Source of the DNA: an uncultured Prevotella sp.
GTDB taxonomy: Bacteria > Bacteroidota > Bacteroidia > Bacteroidales > Bacteroidaceae
Reading direction: 5' to 3'
NCBI GenBank assembly: GCA_937907705.1
Contig: CALCVP010000061.1
Span: 1-13,932 of the forward strand
DNA length: 13,932 bases
Position 1 is the stretch's first letter, and every line of letters starts with the position of its first letter. A program made the position numbers and the translations under genes. Shown in pieces: positions 6,730 through 13,932 of the stretch. The notes below the pieces were generated by a model. It did not search any database, was not told where the DNA came from, and saw nothing but the letters and a program-made list of their open reading frames with translations.

Positions 6730-7629
6730 ATGAAAAGACTGATAGTAATATTAGGCCCTACCGGAGTAGGAAAAACAGAATTGTGTATTCAGGTGGCCAA
6801 GCACATAGGATCACCTATTATCAATGCCGACTCCAGACAGGTATTTGCTGAGTTGCCTATTGGTACGGCAGCGCCTACTGCCCAACAGCAAGCGCAAGTG
6901 AAACACTATTTTGTGGGCAACCTACATATAGACAACTATTACAGTGCATCCATGTTTGAAAGCGATGTCATGGCATTGTTAAACCAGTTATTTAAAAGCC
7001 ACGACACAGTGCTCATGTCGGGTGGCAGCATGATGTATATTGATGCCGTATGCGACGGCATTGATGACATACCTACTGTTGACGAAGATACAAGAGAAGA
7101 AGTAAAACACATGTATGAAGAAAAGGGTCTTGACTTTGTCTGCGACATGCTTAAAAAGCTTGACCCTGAATATTACGATATCGTTGACCGTAAAAACTAC
7201 AAGCGTATTGTACATGCGTTGGAAATCTGTTTATCTACAGGAAAAACGTACACATCATTCAGGAAAAACAAGAAGAAGACACGGCCTTTTGCCATTACCA
7301 AGATAGGTCTGAACCGCGAACGTTCTGAACTCTACGCAAGGATAGACCAGCGGGTAGACCAAATGATAGCCGACGGGCTGCTGAAAGAAGCGCAAGCTGT
7401 GTATCCACACAAGGGACTCAACGCTCTCAATACAGTAGGATATAAAGAAATGTTCGACTACATGGAAGGCAAATGCACACTTGAAGAGGCTATCTTTAAG
7501 CTAAAATGCAACACACACAAATATTGTCGCAAACAAATAACATGGTTTAAGCGAGACCAAAGTATTGTTTGGTTCATGCCAAACGACGAAAAAGAAATTC
7601 TGCAATACATCGACACAATAAGTCAATGA
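6730..7629 (+). CDS. miaA: tRNA dimethylallyltransferase MiaA
   Basis: MiaA transfers a dimethylallyl group to N6 of A37 in tRNAs that read codons starting with U, which stabilises codon pairing. The 299-residue length is normal. The P-loop ILGPTGVGKTE is at residues 7-17. The conserved INADSRQVF follows at 31-39, with D34 the likely catalytic base. Further signatures are MSGGSMMYIDAV (96-107), LNTVGYKE (233-240), and NTHKYCRKQITWFKRD (261-276), the counterpart of the NTRQYAKRQLTWFR signature. It begins 16 bp after lpxA, so it is very likely co-transcribed with the lipid A genes. No convincing terminator is seen in the 188 bp before mrcA. Confidence 0.97.
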   Translation: MKRLIVILGPTGVGKTELCIQVAKHIGSPIINADSRQVFAELPIGTAAPTAQQQAQVKHYFVGNLHIDNYYSASMFESDVMALLNQLFKSHDTVLMSGGSMMYIDAVCDGIDDIPTVDEDTREEVKHMYEEKGLDFVCDMLKKLDPEYYDIVDRKNYKRIVHALEICLSTGKTYTSFRKNKKKTRPFAITKIGLNRERSELYARIDQRVDQMIADGLLKEAQAVYPHKGLNALNTVGYKEMFDYMEGKCTLEEAIFKLKCNTHKYCRKQITWFKRDQSIVWFMPNDEKEILQYIDTISQ

Positions 7630-7773
7630 TATTACATATTTCCAATCACAAAAGTCTTGCTGCGACTCAATAATAAAAAACGTTATACAACAACATATCA
7701 ATAGGTATTTAGCTAACGACAATGGCCCTTGTGTCAACAAACATTGAGCCACCCTTGACCCATCAAAGAGGGA

Positions 7774-7817
7774 AAGACAATACTGTAAGACAATAAATTA
7801 ACTAAGGATAATTAACT
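7774..7817. repeat. Two pairs of short direct repeats just before mrcA
   Basis: AAGACAATA occurs at 7774-7782 and again at 7787-7795 (period 13). AATTAACT occurs at 7796-7803 and again at 7810-7817 (period 14), the second copy touching the mrcA ATG. The spacings are near one or one and a half helical turns. They could be an operator, a translational control element or slippage products. AAGGA (7804-7808) between the second pair is a plausible Shine-Dalgarno for mrcA. Confidence 0.5.
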
Positions 7818-10358
7818 ATGTTCCAGAATTTTAAGAACTCACGCTTAGGCAAGCTTTTAGCTTATTGCTACAAGAAGCTCAGAAACTTTTGGCCTTGGTA
7901 CAAAAGCCTTTATATTGGTCGCAAATGGTATACCAAGACAGGTATCGGATTTGCCTCTGCCATTGTATCTTTCTTTATCTACCTCATGCTGGTAGACATT
8001 AACTTTCTATGGCTTTTCGGTCGCTCACCCGGTTTCTTGCAAATCATGAATCCATCTACCAGCGAAGCCTCCGAAGTATACAGTGCTGATGGGGTGCTGA
8101 TAGGCAAATACTTCAATGAAAACCGCACACCTGTCAAGTATAATGAAGTAAACCCAATGTTTTGGAAATCGTTGGTTGACACTGAAGACGAGCGATTTTA
8201 CAAACACTTTGGCATTGATTTTACAGGTATGTTAGCAGTAGCCAAAGATATAGTAATACACCATGAGGCACGTGGAGCATCCACTATAACACAGCAACTG
8301 GCCAAAAACATGTTCAGAGTAAGAACCCAATATTCGACAGGATTATTGGGCTATATACCTGGAGTGAGAATGCTTATCATGAAAAGTAAAGAGTGGATTA
8401 TTGCCACAAAACTTGAAATGATTTATGACAAGAAAGAAATCTTGACCATGTATGCCAATACCGTAGACTTTGGCTCAAATGCCTATGGCATCAAAACAGC
8501 TTGCAAGACCTACTTCAACACTACACCTACCAAGATGACAGTAGAGCAAGCAGCCACATTAGTAGGTATGCTCAAGGCTACATCTTTCTACAACCCTATC
8601 ACCAATCCTGAAAACAGTCTGAAGCGTCGAAACACCGTGCTTCATAACATGCTTACGCACAACGACTTGTCCAGAAGCAGCTATGATTCTTTGTGCACGA
8701 TTCCTATCAAACTTAGTTTCAGCGTGGAAAGCAACTATGATGGCCAAGCACAATACTTCAGAGAAGGATTGGCTGACTACCTGAAAGACTGGTGCAAAGA
8801 GAATGGATACGACTTGTATAGCAGTGGATTAAAGATATATACCACCATAGACACTCGCATGCAGAAGTATGCAGAGGAAGCAGCTATCAAACAGATGAAA
8901 CAAGTGCAACAGAACTTCAATGCACACTGGAAAGGGCAAAACCCATGGCAAGATGAAAACCATCGTGAAATACCCAATTTCATTGAAGGCATTGCACAGA
9001 AACAGCCTGTTTACAAAATGCTTCTGCAGAAATTTCCAAATAATCCTGACTCTATACAATACTATCTCAACAAGCCTCATAAGGTAAAACTCTTTGACTA
9101 TGAAAAGGGAACCATAGAGAAAGAAATGAGTACAATGGACTCTATCAGATATATGGTCAAATTCATGCACTGCTCTTTTGTTGCCATGGAGCCGCAAACA
9201 GGTGCTGTAAGAGCATGGGTTGGCGATATAGACTTCAAGACATGGAAATATGATAAGGTTACCGCAGAAAGGCAACCGGGCTCTACCTTCAAGCTCTTCG
9301 TTTATACAGAAGCCATGAACCAAGGACTCACCCCATGTGACAAACGGCGTGATGAATACATCAGCATGCAAGTATATGACAAGATAAAGCATGAGATGAC
9401 AACCTGGACACCAAGCAATGCCAACGGACGCTTCTCAGGAGACTCCATACCTTTGAAAAGTGCTTTCGCCAAGAGTATCAACTCTATCGCTGTAAGACTG
9501 GGACAGGAAATGGGCATCAAGAATATTATCAAGACTGCCAATGACATGGGTATCAACAGTCCACTTGACGACCAGCCTTCATTAGCATTGGGAGCATCAG
9601 ACGTAAACCTGCTTGAAATGGTAAATGCCTACTGTACAGTAGCCAATGACGGTAAGCATGTAGATCCTGTGTTGGTAACACGCATCGTAGACAGAGACGG
9701 AAAAGAAGTGTACAACAGCGCACCTGAAGAGAAACAAGTAATACCCTACAAGAGTGCATTCTTCATGCAACAATTGCTGATGAGCGGTGTAAAAGATGCT
9801 GGCGGTACCTCACAAAGTTTGTGGGGATACACCGGAGGCGCACGAGACACTGATTTCGGAGGCAAGACGGGTACTACCAACAATCACTCCGATGCGTGGT
9901 TCATGTGTGTAAGTCCAAATCTTGTGGCAGGAGCTTGGGTCGGAGGCGAATACAGATGTATTCACTTCAGAACTGGAGCTTTGGGACAAGGCAGTAAAAC
10001 GGCCCTGCCTATATGCGGATATTTTATGCAGTCTGTCATGCAAGACCCGCAATACAAGAAGTACCATGGACGGTTCCATAAACCGCAAGATGCCGACATC
10101 ACCTCTGACATGTATACTTGCAGCAGTTATGTTCCTGTCAAGAAAGACACACTAAGAGTTGACAGTACAGCCATGATGGGTGAAGAAATATTGCTCGATG
10201 AAGATGGCAATCCTATTGAAATGCCAGAAAACAGCAATGAGGCTCAAAAGGAAGACAAGGCTGCCAACAATACAGACAAGCAAGAAGCTACGCCACCTAC
10301 TGAAAAGAAAAAAAGAGGAAAGCCACACGAAGAACAAGTAAGGTTTGACGACCTTTAA
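7818..10358 (+). CDS. mrcA: Penicillin-binding protein 1A, bifunctional transglycosylase/transpeptidase
   Basis: This 846-residue class A PBP polymerises lipid II into glycan strands and cross-links the peptides in the periplasm. A membrane anchor lies at about residues 43-67, after a basic cytoplasmic segment. The GT51 transglycosylase domain shows E123 in VDTEDERFYKHFG and GASTITQQLAKN (153-164). The transpeptidase domain has S489-x-x-K492 (PGSTFK), S553-I-N555 (KSINS) and K683-T-G-T (GGKTGTT), so both activities look intact. About 100 residues between the domains (roughly 355-450) form a linker region. From about 780 the C-terminal tail is rich in Glu, Lys and Asn and probably disordered. 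AAGGA 9 nt before the ATG supports the start. A 103-bp gap with a perfect hairpin separates it from the helicase gene. Confidence 0.95.
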   Translation: MFQNFKNSRLGKLLAYCYKKLRNFWPWYKSLYIGRKWYTKTGIGFASAIVSFFIYLMLVDINFLWLFGRSPGFLQIMNPSTSEASEVYSADGVLIGKYFNENRTPVKYNEVNPMFWKSLVDTEDERFYKHFGIDFTGMLAVAKDIVIHHEARGASTITQQLAKNMFRVRTQYSTGLLGYIPGVRMLIMKSKEWIIATKLEMIYDKKEILTMYANTVDFGSNAYGIKTACKTYFNTTPTKMTVEQAATLVGMLKATSFYNPITNPENSLKRRNTVLHNMLTHNDLSRSSYDSLCTIPIKLSFSVESNYDGQAQYFREGLADYLKDWCKENGYDLYSSGLKIYTTIDTRMQKYAEEAAIKQMKQVQQNFNAHWKGQNPWQDENHREIPNFIEGIAQKQPVYKMLLQKFPNNPDSIQYYLNKPHKVKLFDYEKGTIEKEMSTMDSIRYMVKFMHCSFVAMEPQTGAVRAWVGDIDFKTWKYDKVTAERQPGSTFKLFVYTEAMNQGLTPCDKRRDEYISMQVYDKIKHEMTTWTPSNANGRFSGDSIPLKSAFAKSINSIAVRLGQEMGIKNIIKTANDMGINSPLDDQPSLALGASDVNLLEMVNAYCTVANDGKHVDPVLVTRIVDRDGKEVYNSAPEEKQVIPYKSAFFMQQLLMSGVKDAGGTSQSLWGYTGGARDTDFGGKTGTTNNHSDAWFMCVSPNLVAGAWVGGEYRCIHFRTGALGQGSKTALPICGYFMQSVMQDPQYKKYHGRFHKPQDADITSDMYTCSSYVPVKKDTLRVDSTAMMGEEILLDEDGNPIEMPENSNEAQKEDKAANNTDKQEATPPTEKKKRGKPHEEQVRFDDL

Positions 10359-10371
10359 GCATCATATATGA

Positions 10372-10414
10372 CAAAGGTGAAGAATTGATTGCGCAACAAG
10401 ATTCTTCACCTTTG
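10372..10414. terminator. Perfect 14-bp inverted repeat after mrcA
   Basis: CAAAGGTGAAGAAT (10372-10385) and ATTCTTCACCTTTG (10401-10414) are exact reverse complements around a 15-nt loop, beginning 13 bp after the mrcA stop. The position suits a transcription end, but no T tract follows on the top strand. It may work as a terminator without a U tract, as mRNA 3'-end protection, or as an operator for the helicase gene. Confidence 0.6.
10385..10414 (+). promoter_or_regulatory. Possible promoter of the helicase gene, inside the hairpin
   Basis: TTG (10385-10387) is followed after exactly 19 nt by CACCTTTG (10407-10414), which differs from TAnnTTTG only in the first base. Transcription would start near 10421 and give a leader of about 40 nt before the ATG at 10462. 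No better match lies in the gap. The -7 box is the right arm of the inverted repeat. Confidence 0.35.
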
Positions 10415-10461
10415 CTGTATTACTTGAAAACATTGACGCACAAAATTCAGCACTCGCAACC

Positions 10462-12192
10462 ATGGACATTGACTTAGACAATAAAGAGTTTCAGCAAGCT
10501 CTGCAAATCATACAGTATACACACAGATCGCTATTCCTTACAGGAAAAGCCGGAACAGGAAAGTCTACTTTTCTGAAATACATTTGCGAGCACACCAAAA
10601 AGAAACATGTGGTATTAGCCCCTACCGGCATAGCAGCCATTAACGCAGGAGGCTCAACGATGCACAGTTTCTTTAAATTGCCATTTCATCCTTTGCTGCC
10701 CAATGACTCAAGGTACACACCTCGACAAATACGCAAAACCATGAAATATAATGGCGATAAATGTAAATTGCTACGCGAGGTAGAACTGATCATCATTGAC
10801 GAGATAAGCATGGTAAGAGCCGACATTATAGACTTTATAGACAAAGTGTTGCGCATCTATTCACGCAACATGCGCGAACCTTTTGGAGGAAAACAGTTGC
10901 TGTTGGTCGGCGATATTTATCAGCTTGAGCCTGTGGTAAAAGAAGAAGACCGCCAACTGCTCCGCCCGTTTTATCCTTCATGCTTTTTTTTCGATGCGAG
11001 AGTCTTTCGCGAAATGAGGTTGGTAAGCATTGAACTGCGCAAAGTATACAGGCAAAAAGATGCCACCTTCATAGATTTGTTAGACCATATCAGGATGAGT
11101 TGTGTCAGCCCAGCTGAATTAAGAATGCTCAATAGTCGCGTCGGAGCTTGCATAGACCAGCGCAAAGACAGCAATTTGGCTATCACATTATCTACCCGTC
11201 GAGATACGGTAGACTATATCAATGATGAACAACTAAAAAAGCTGCCTGGCGAACCTGTCAAGTTTTTGGGCGAAGTAAGTGGAGAATTTCCGGCAAGCAG
11301 TCTTCCCTCCCCTACTGAATTGGAAATAAAAGTTGGCGCACAAGTCATCTTCATCAAAAACGATAAAGAACACAGATGGGTCAATGGAACACTGGGAGTG
11401 ATTGACGGCATTGACCCAGACAATGAAATGATATATGTAATAACTGAGGACGGACATGAATATGGTGTAGAGCGGGAACGATGGAGCAACATGAAATATA
11501 CATTTAATGAGAAAGAACAAAAGATTGAAGAAGAAGAGATTGGCTACTACATACAGTTTCCACTGAGATTAGCATGGGCTATAACTGTGCATAAGAGCCA
11601 AGGACTAACATTCAGAAATGTAAAAATAGACTTTACAGGGGGTGTATTTGCAGGAGGACAGACGTATGTAGCCCTATCAAGATGCACATCACTGAAAGGC
11701 ATTAGTCTAAAAACTGCCATCAAGAATGAAGATATATTCGTAAAACAGGAAGTGAAACAATTTGCACGGCAATACAATGATGCCACCATTATTAATAAAG
11801 CACTGCACGAATCTAAAGCAGATAAAGAATACCATGATGCTGTAAAAGCTTTTGATGAAGGAGACTTTGCCCTGTTTATTGACAGCTTCTTCAAAGCCAT
11901 ACATAGCCGTTATGATATAGAGAAGCCTGTTGCAAAACGATTTATCAGACGAAAATTGAGCATTATCAATCAGCTAAAAACAGAGAAGAAAATGCTGGAA
12001 GCTACAATAAAGAAAAGACAAGCAATGCTTAAGAAATTAGCAGTGGAATATACACTACTGGGCAAAGAATGTGAAAAGGAGCACATGGACGAGGCCGCTA
12101 TAGCCAATTACAAAAAAGCGTTAGAACTGTATGATACAGTTCCTGAAGCCAAAAGAAGGCTGGCAAAACTTGAAAAAAGGAAAAACGAATAA
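10462..12192 (+). CDS. PIF1/RecD-like SF1B DNA helicase with TPR tail
   Basis: The 576-residue protein is an ATP-driven DNA helicase of superfamily 1B, nearest in pattern to PIF1/Dda/RecD2 proteins annotated in Bacteroidetes as AAA-family ATPases. Walker A is FLTGKAGTGKST (25-36, K34). Motif Ia is APTGIAAINAGGSTMHSFF (53-71). Walker B is IIIDEISMV (110-118, D113-E114) and motif III is LLLVGDIYQLEPV (146-158). Motifs V and VI are TVHKSQGLTF (375-384) and TYVALSRCTS (401-410), with R407 the likely arginine finger. Residues after about 420 are helical: a charged coiled coil (about 500-530), then one TPR-like unit (528-561) and a basic end. All motor motifs are intact. The role is probably replication-fork or repair unwinding. 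It appears to be its own transcription unit. Confidence 0.93.
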   Translation: MDIDLDNKEFQQALQIIQYTHRSLFLTGKAGTGKSTFLKYICEHTKKKHVVLAPTGIAAINAGGSTMHSFFKLPFHPLLPNDSRYTPRQIRKTMKYNGDKCKLLREVELIIIDEISMVRADIIDFIDKVLRIYSRNMREPFGGKQLLLVGDIYQLEPVVKEEDRQLLRPFYPSCFFFDARVFREMRLVSIELRKVYRQKDATFIDLLDHIRMSCVSPAELRMLNSRVGACIDQRKDSNLAITLSTRRDTVDYINDEQLKKLPGEPVKFLGEVSGEFPASSLPSPTELEIKVGAQVIFIKNDKEHRWVNGTLGVIDGIDPDNEMIYVITEDGHEYGVERERWSNMKYTFNEKEQKIEEEEIGYYIQFPLRLAWAITVHKSQGLTFRNVKIDFTGGVFAGGQTYVALSRCTSLKGISLKTAIKNEDIFVKQEVKQFARQYNDATIINKALHESKADKEYHDAVKAFDEGDFALFIDSFFKAIHSRYDIEKPVAKRFIRRKLSIINQLKTEKKMLEATIKKRQAMLKKLAVEYTLLGKECEKEHMDEAAIANYKKALELYDTVPEAKRRLAKLEKRKNE

Positions 12193-12357
12193 GTTACCTA
12201 TGAATTTAGCCAAATAAAATTCAATTAAAATGAACTATTAGTAACAGTGGTAAAAGACAATAACAACAAACAACAAGCATAAAATAAGCCTATTTGATAC
12301 TGTTTTGTAAAATATAAAGAAAAATATAACTACTTTTCGAAAAAAGTTTCTCATATA

Positions 12358-12389
12358 TTTGGTTGATTGCATAGAAACCACTACCTTTG
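12358..12389 (+). promoter_or_regulatory. Bacteroidetes-type promoter of tRNA-Arg
   Basis: TTTG (12358-12361) and TACCTTTG (12382-12389) are separated by 20 nt, fitting the TTTG / TAnnTTTG consensus. Transcription would begin about 12-13 nt before the tRNA. The -7 octamer is identical to that of tRNA-Asp at the other end of the window. The remaining sequence between the helicase stop (12192) and this promoter is AT-rich and shows nothing else I can support. Confidence 0.85.
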
Positions 12390-12408
12390 CAACGCAATTA
12401 AGAAAAAT

Positions 12409-12482
12409 GGCCCCGTGGCTCAACTGAATAGAGCATCTGACTACGGATCAGAAGGTTACAGGTTTGAATCCTGTCGGGGTCA
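12409..12482 (+). tRNA. tRNA-Arg (ACG)
   Basis: The 74 nt fold as a complete cloverleaf: acceptor GGCCCCG/CGGGGTC with one G-T wobble, D stem GCTC/GAGC, anticodon stem TCTGA/TCAGA with loop CTACGGA, and T stem ACAGG/CCTGT with loop TTTGAAT. The discriminator base is A. The anticodon ACG reads arginine CGN codons after A34 is deaminated to inosine. CCA is not encoded (CTTA follows). It has its own promoter and terminator. Confidence 0.97.
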
Positions 12483-12493
12483 CTTAACTAATT

Positions 12494-12529
12494 AAAACGA
12501 GTTTTAGGAGTTCTAAAGCTCGTTTTTTT
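12494..12529 (+). terminator. Intrinsic terminator of tRNA-Arg
   Basis: Arms AAAACGAGTTTTAG (12494-12507) and CTAAAGCTCGTTTT (12513-12526) form a 14-bp stem with one G-U wobble and a 5-nt loop. A run of seven T (12523-12529) begins inside the 3' arm and runs past the end of the stem. It lies 11 nt after the tRNA and is the best terminator in the window. Confidence 0.9.
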
Positions 12530-12583
12530 ATTACCATATAACAAGAGACAGTTCGACTACAAACAATTCTGAATTCGTTCATC

Positions 12584-13387
12584 ATGCCCATCATTCATAT
12601 TACATCCATAGAACAACCAGAAGTTGCCATTTACAGCAAGCTAACAGAAGCACAACTACGCAACCGCCTACATTCTGAAGAAGGGCTATTTATTGTTGAA
12701 AGTCCCAAAGTTATACGTGTAGCACTGGCTGCCGGTATGATTCCGACATCACTACTATGCGAAGAAAAGCACATCACTGGTGATGCTGCTGATATCGTCA
12801 ATCAACTACATAATAATATACCCATATATACAGGAAGCAGAGACTTGTTAGCTGCATTGACAGGTTACACACTAACAAGAGGCGTACTTTGCGCCATGAG
12901 AAGGCCACTCCCTTGCAACATTGAAGAGATATGTAAAAAAGCTTCCCGTATAGTGGTCATCAACAATATTGTAGACACCACAAACATAGGAGCTATTTTC
13001 CGCTCTGCTGCCGCTTTAGGCATAGATGCCGTTTTGCTTACCCGAAACTCATGCGACCCACTTAACCGCAGAGCTGTAAGAGTGTCCATGGGGTCGGTAT
13101 TTCTTGTTCCATGGACATGGATTGATGATGAGATAACCACACTTCATCGATATGGTTTTAAGACTGCCGCCATGGCGTTGAAAGACGACTCCATTTCCAT
13201 CGACAGCTCCAAACTAACACAAGAGGAAAAATTAGCCATCATTATGGGCACCGAAGGCGACGGTTTACCAACAGAAGTTATAGAAGCAAGCGATTATGTA
13301 GTAAAGATACCTATGCATCATCAGGTTGATTCATTAAATGTTGCAGCAGCTTCTGCCGTAGCCTTTTGGCAACTAAGAAAGCAGTAA
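12584..13387 (+). CDS. SpoU/TrmH-family RNA 2'-O-methyltransferase
   Basis: The 267-residue protein belongs to the SPOUT knotted methyltransferases, which use S-adenosylmethionine to methylate a ribose 2'-OH in rRNA or tRNA. An N-terminal RNA-binding domain (about 15-105, with EGLFIVESPKVIR at 33-45) is typical of the RlmB/TsnR type. The catalytic domain carries motif 1 TTNIGAIFRSAAALG (132-146, N134 and R140), motif 2 IIMGTEGDGLP (219-229) and motif 3 VKIPMHHQVDSLNVAAA (240-256). The target nucleotide cannot be assigned. The start is 54 bp after the tRNA-Arg terminator. I see no TAnnTTTG promoter in that gap, so read-through from the tRNA promoter is possible. Confidence 0.93.
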   Translation: MPIIHITSIEQPEVAIYSKLTEAQLRNRLHSEEGLFIVESPKVIRVALAAGMIPTSLLCEEKHITGDAADIVNQLHNNIPIYTGSRDLLAALTGYTLTRGVLCAMRRPLPCNIEEICKKASRIVVINNIVDTTNIGAIFRSAAALGIDAVLLTRNSCDPLNRRAVRVSMGSVFLVPWTWIDDEITTLHRYGFKTAAMALKDDSISIDSSKLTQEEKLAIIMGTEGDGLPTEVIEASDYVVKIPMHHQVDSLNVAAASAVAFWQLRKQ

Positions 13388-13445
13388 GTTTGTGAAAATC
13401 GAGATATCATGATACCTATATGTTGTTACAATAGTTCATTAAATT

Positions 13446-13932
13446 TCATGTTGTGCCAGCAGCGAATCCAAAGATTTCATTCACAATCTCATGATCTAAT
13501 TGTGTGTTCGGGTTATTCTTGAACACGTCAATATTTTTTGAACGTAGTATACAACATTGACCATCAGAGTCTTACCCCCGATAGAGATATTGTATTTCTT
13601 GCATATTATATTCGCCACGTTCACAGCCGCAAATGAGAAATTGAATGCAAAATCAAGTTTTTTGTCCGCCGCTTGACAGTCTGTAAGTTCAACAAACAGT
13701 CAAGCATCACGGAAGCAGAACTCAATCTCAAGCCAGTCCGCACTGCGTTCGGATGTCTGTCTATAACATTCTCGCCAAATTTTCCATAATGTCCCATTGA
13801 GGCGAAATTCATCTTCCATGACATTACCATCAAAAAGTTTGTTTTTGTTAAGAATTATTGCTGTACGGTGAAACTTTTTCGACCTGTACGGTTGGAAGTG
13901 GGTGTTAGGCAACCAACTTGAAATTTACCTTT
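13446..13932 (-). pseudogene. Decayed C-terminal remnant of an IS4-like (DDE) transposase
   Basis: Read leftward from the window edge, fragments match the C-terminal part of IS4-like DDE transposases common in Bacteroidetes. WLEIEFCFRDA ends at a TGA (13700-13702), and the same frame continues LFVELTDCQAADKKLDFAFNFSFAAVNVAN, where the family has FRDAKQFTGLTDCQA and then LDFHFNASL. The TGA therefore replaces a sense codon. The frame is then lost near 13525 and resumes in another as VFKNNPNTQLDHEIVNEIFGFAAGTT, ending at the stop 13446-13448. Upstream, LFDGNV may match the usual YDGKV motif but lies too close to FRDA, which suggests an internal deletion. The N-terminal part is outside the window. 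It is not functional as it stands. The exact IS family assignment is from memory of motifs. Confidence 0.75.

Noticed and set aside
8829..9392. 187-codon bottom-strand open frame within mrcA
   Set aside because: It lies wholly antisense to intact PBP1A coding sequence, and its composition (Cys, Leu, Phe, His rich) is typical of reverse-frame noise.
12409..12482. tRNA-Arg as an integration site for a mobile element
   Set aside because: No repeat of the tRNA 3' end is seen downstream and no integrase gene is present. The IS remnant lies about 1 kb away beyond an intact housekeeping gene.
13405..13414. Palindrome TATCATGATA after the methyltransferase gene
   Set aside because: A 10-bp AT-rich palindrome is expected by chance and has no T tract. 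I considered it as a terminator or IS end and found no second copy.

Overview
The window looks like a chromosomal housekeeping segment from a Bacteroidetes bacterium, most likely order Bacteroidales and probably Prevotella-like. Three things point there. The lipid A genes lpxC and fabZ are fused into one frame. Promoters fit the Bacteroidetes form TTTG, about 19 nt, TAnnTTTG. Ribosome-binding sites are weak or absent before most genes. The genus is inferred from protein flavour only.

Left part, bottom strand (1-2990): recR is read leftward from a well-formed promoter. It is followed by a four-helix membrane protein of unknown function (37 bp gap), a family 2 glycosyltransferase (4 bp overlap) and a GNAT acetyltransferase (start 2 bases after the previous stop). 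This looks like one operon. Just past its end, a separate promoter drives tRNA-Asp(GUC), whose 3' end is cut by the window edge.

Centre, top strand (3293-10414): a divergent intergenic region of about 400 bp leads into lpxD, lpxC/fabZ, lpxA and miaA, then mrcA (penicillin-binding protein 1A). LpxA, LpxC and LpxD carry out the first three steps of lipid A synthesis, and FabZ helps supply the 3-hydroxyacyl-ACP pool on which LpxA and LpxD draw. MiaA modifies tRNA and PBP1A builds peptidoglycan, so the block couples outer-membrane and wall growth to translation functions. A strong hairpin lies between lpxC/fabZ and lpxA, and another follows mrcA. Both have Bacteroidetes -7 box sequences in their right arm.

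Right part, top strand (10462-13387): a PIF1/RecD-like SF1 helicase with a coiled-coil/TPR tail, tRNA-Arg(ACG) with its own promoter and an excellent intrinsic terminator, then a SpoU/TrmH-family RNA 2'-O-methyltransferase. The last 490 bp, bottom strand, hold the decayed C-terminal part of an insertion-sequence transposase, with an in-frame stop and a frameshift.

No CRISPR, prophage, defence island or clearly new multigene system is visible. The observations most worth checking are the two hairpin/promoter overlaps, the tandem short repeats before mrcA, the C-terminal module of the glycosyltransferase and the unknown membrane protein inside the recR operon.
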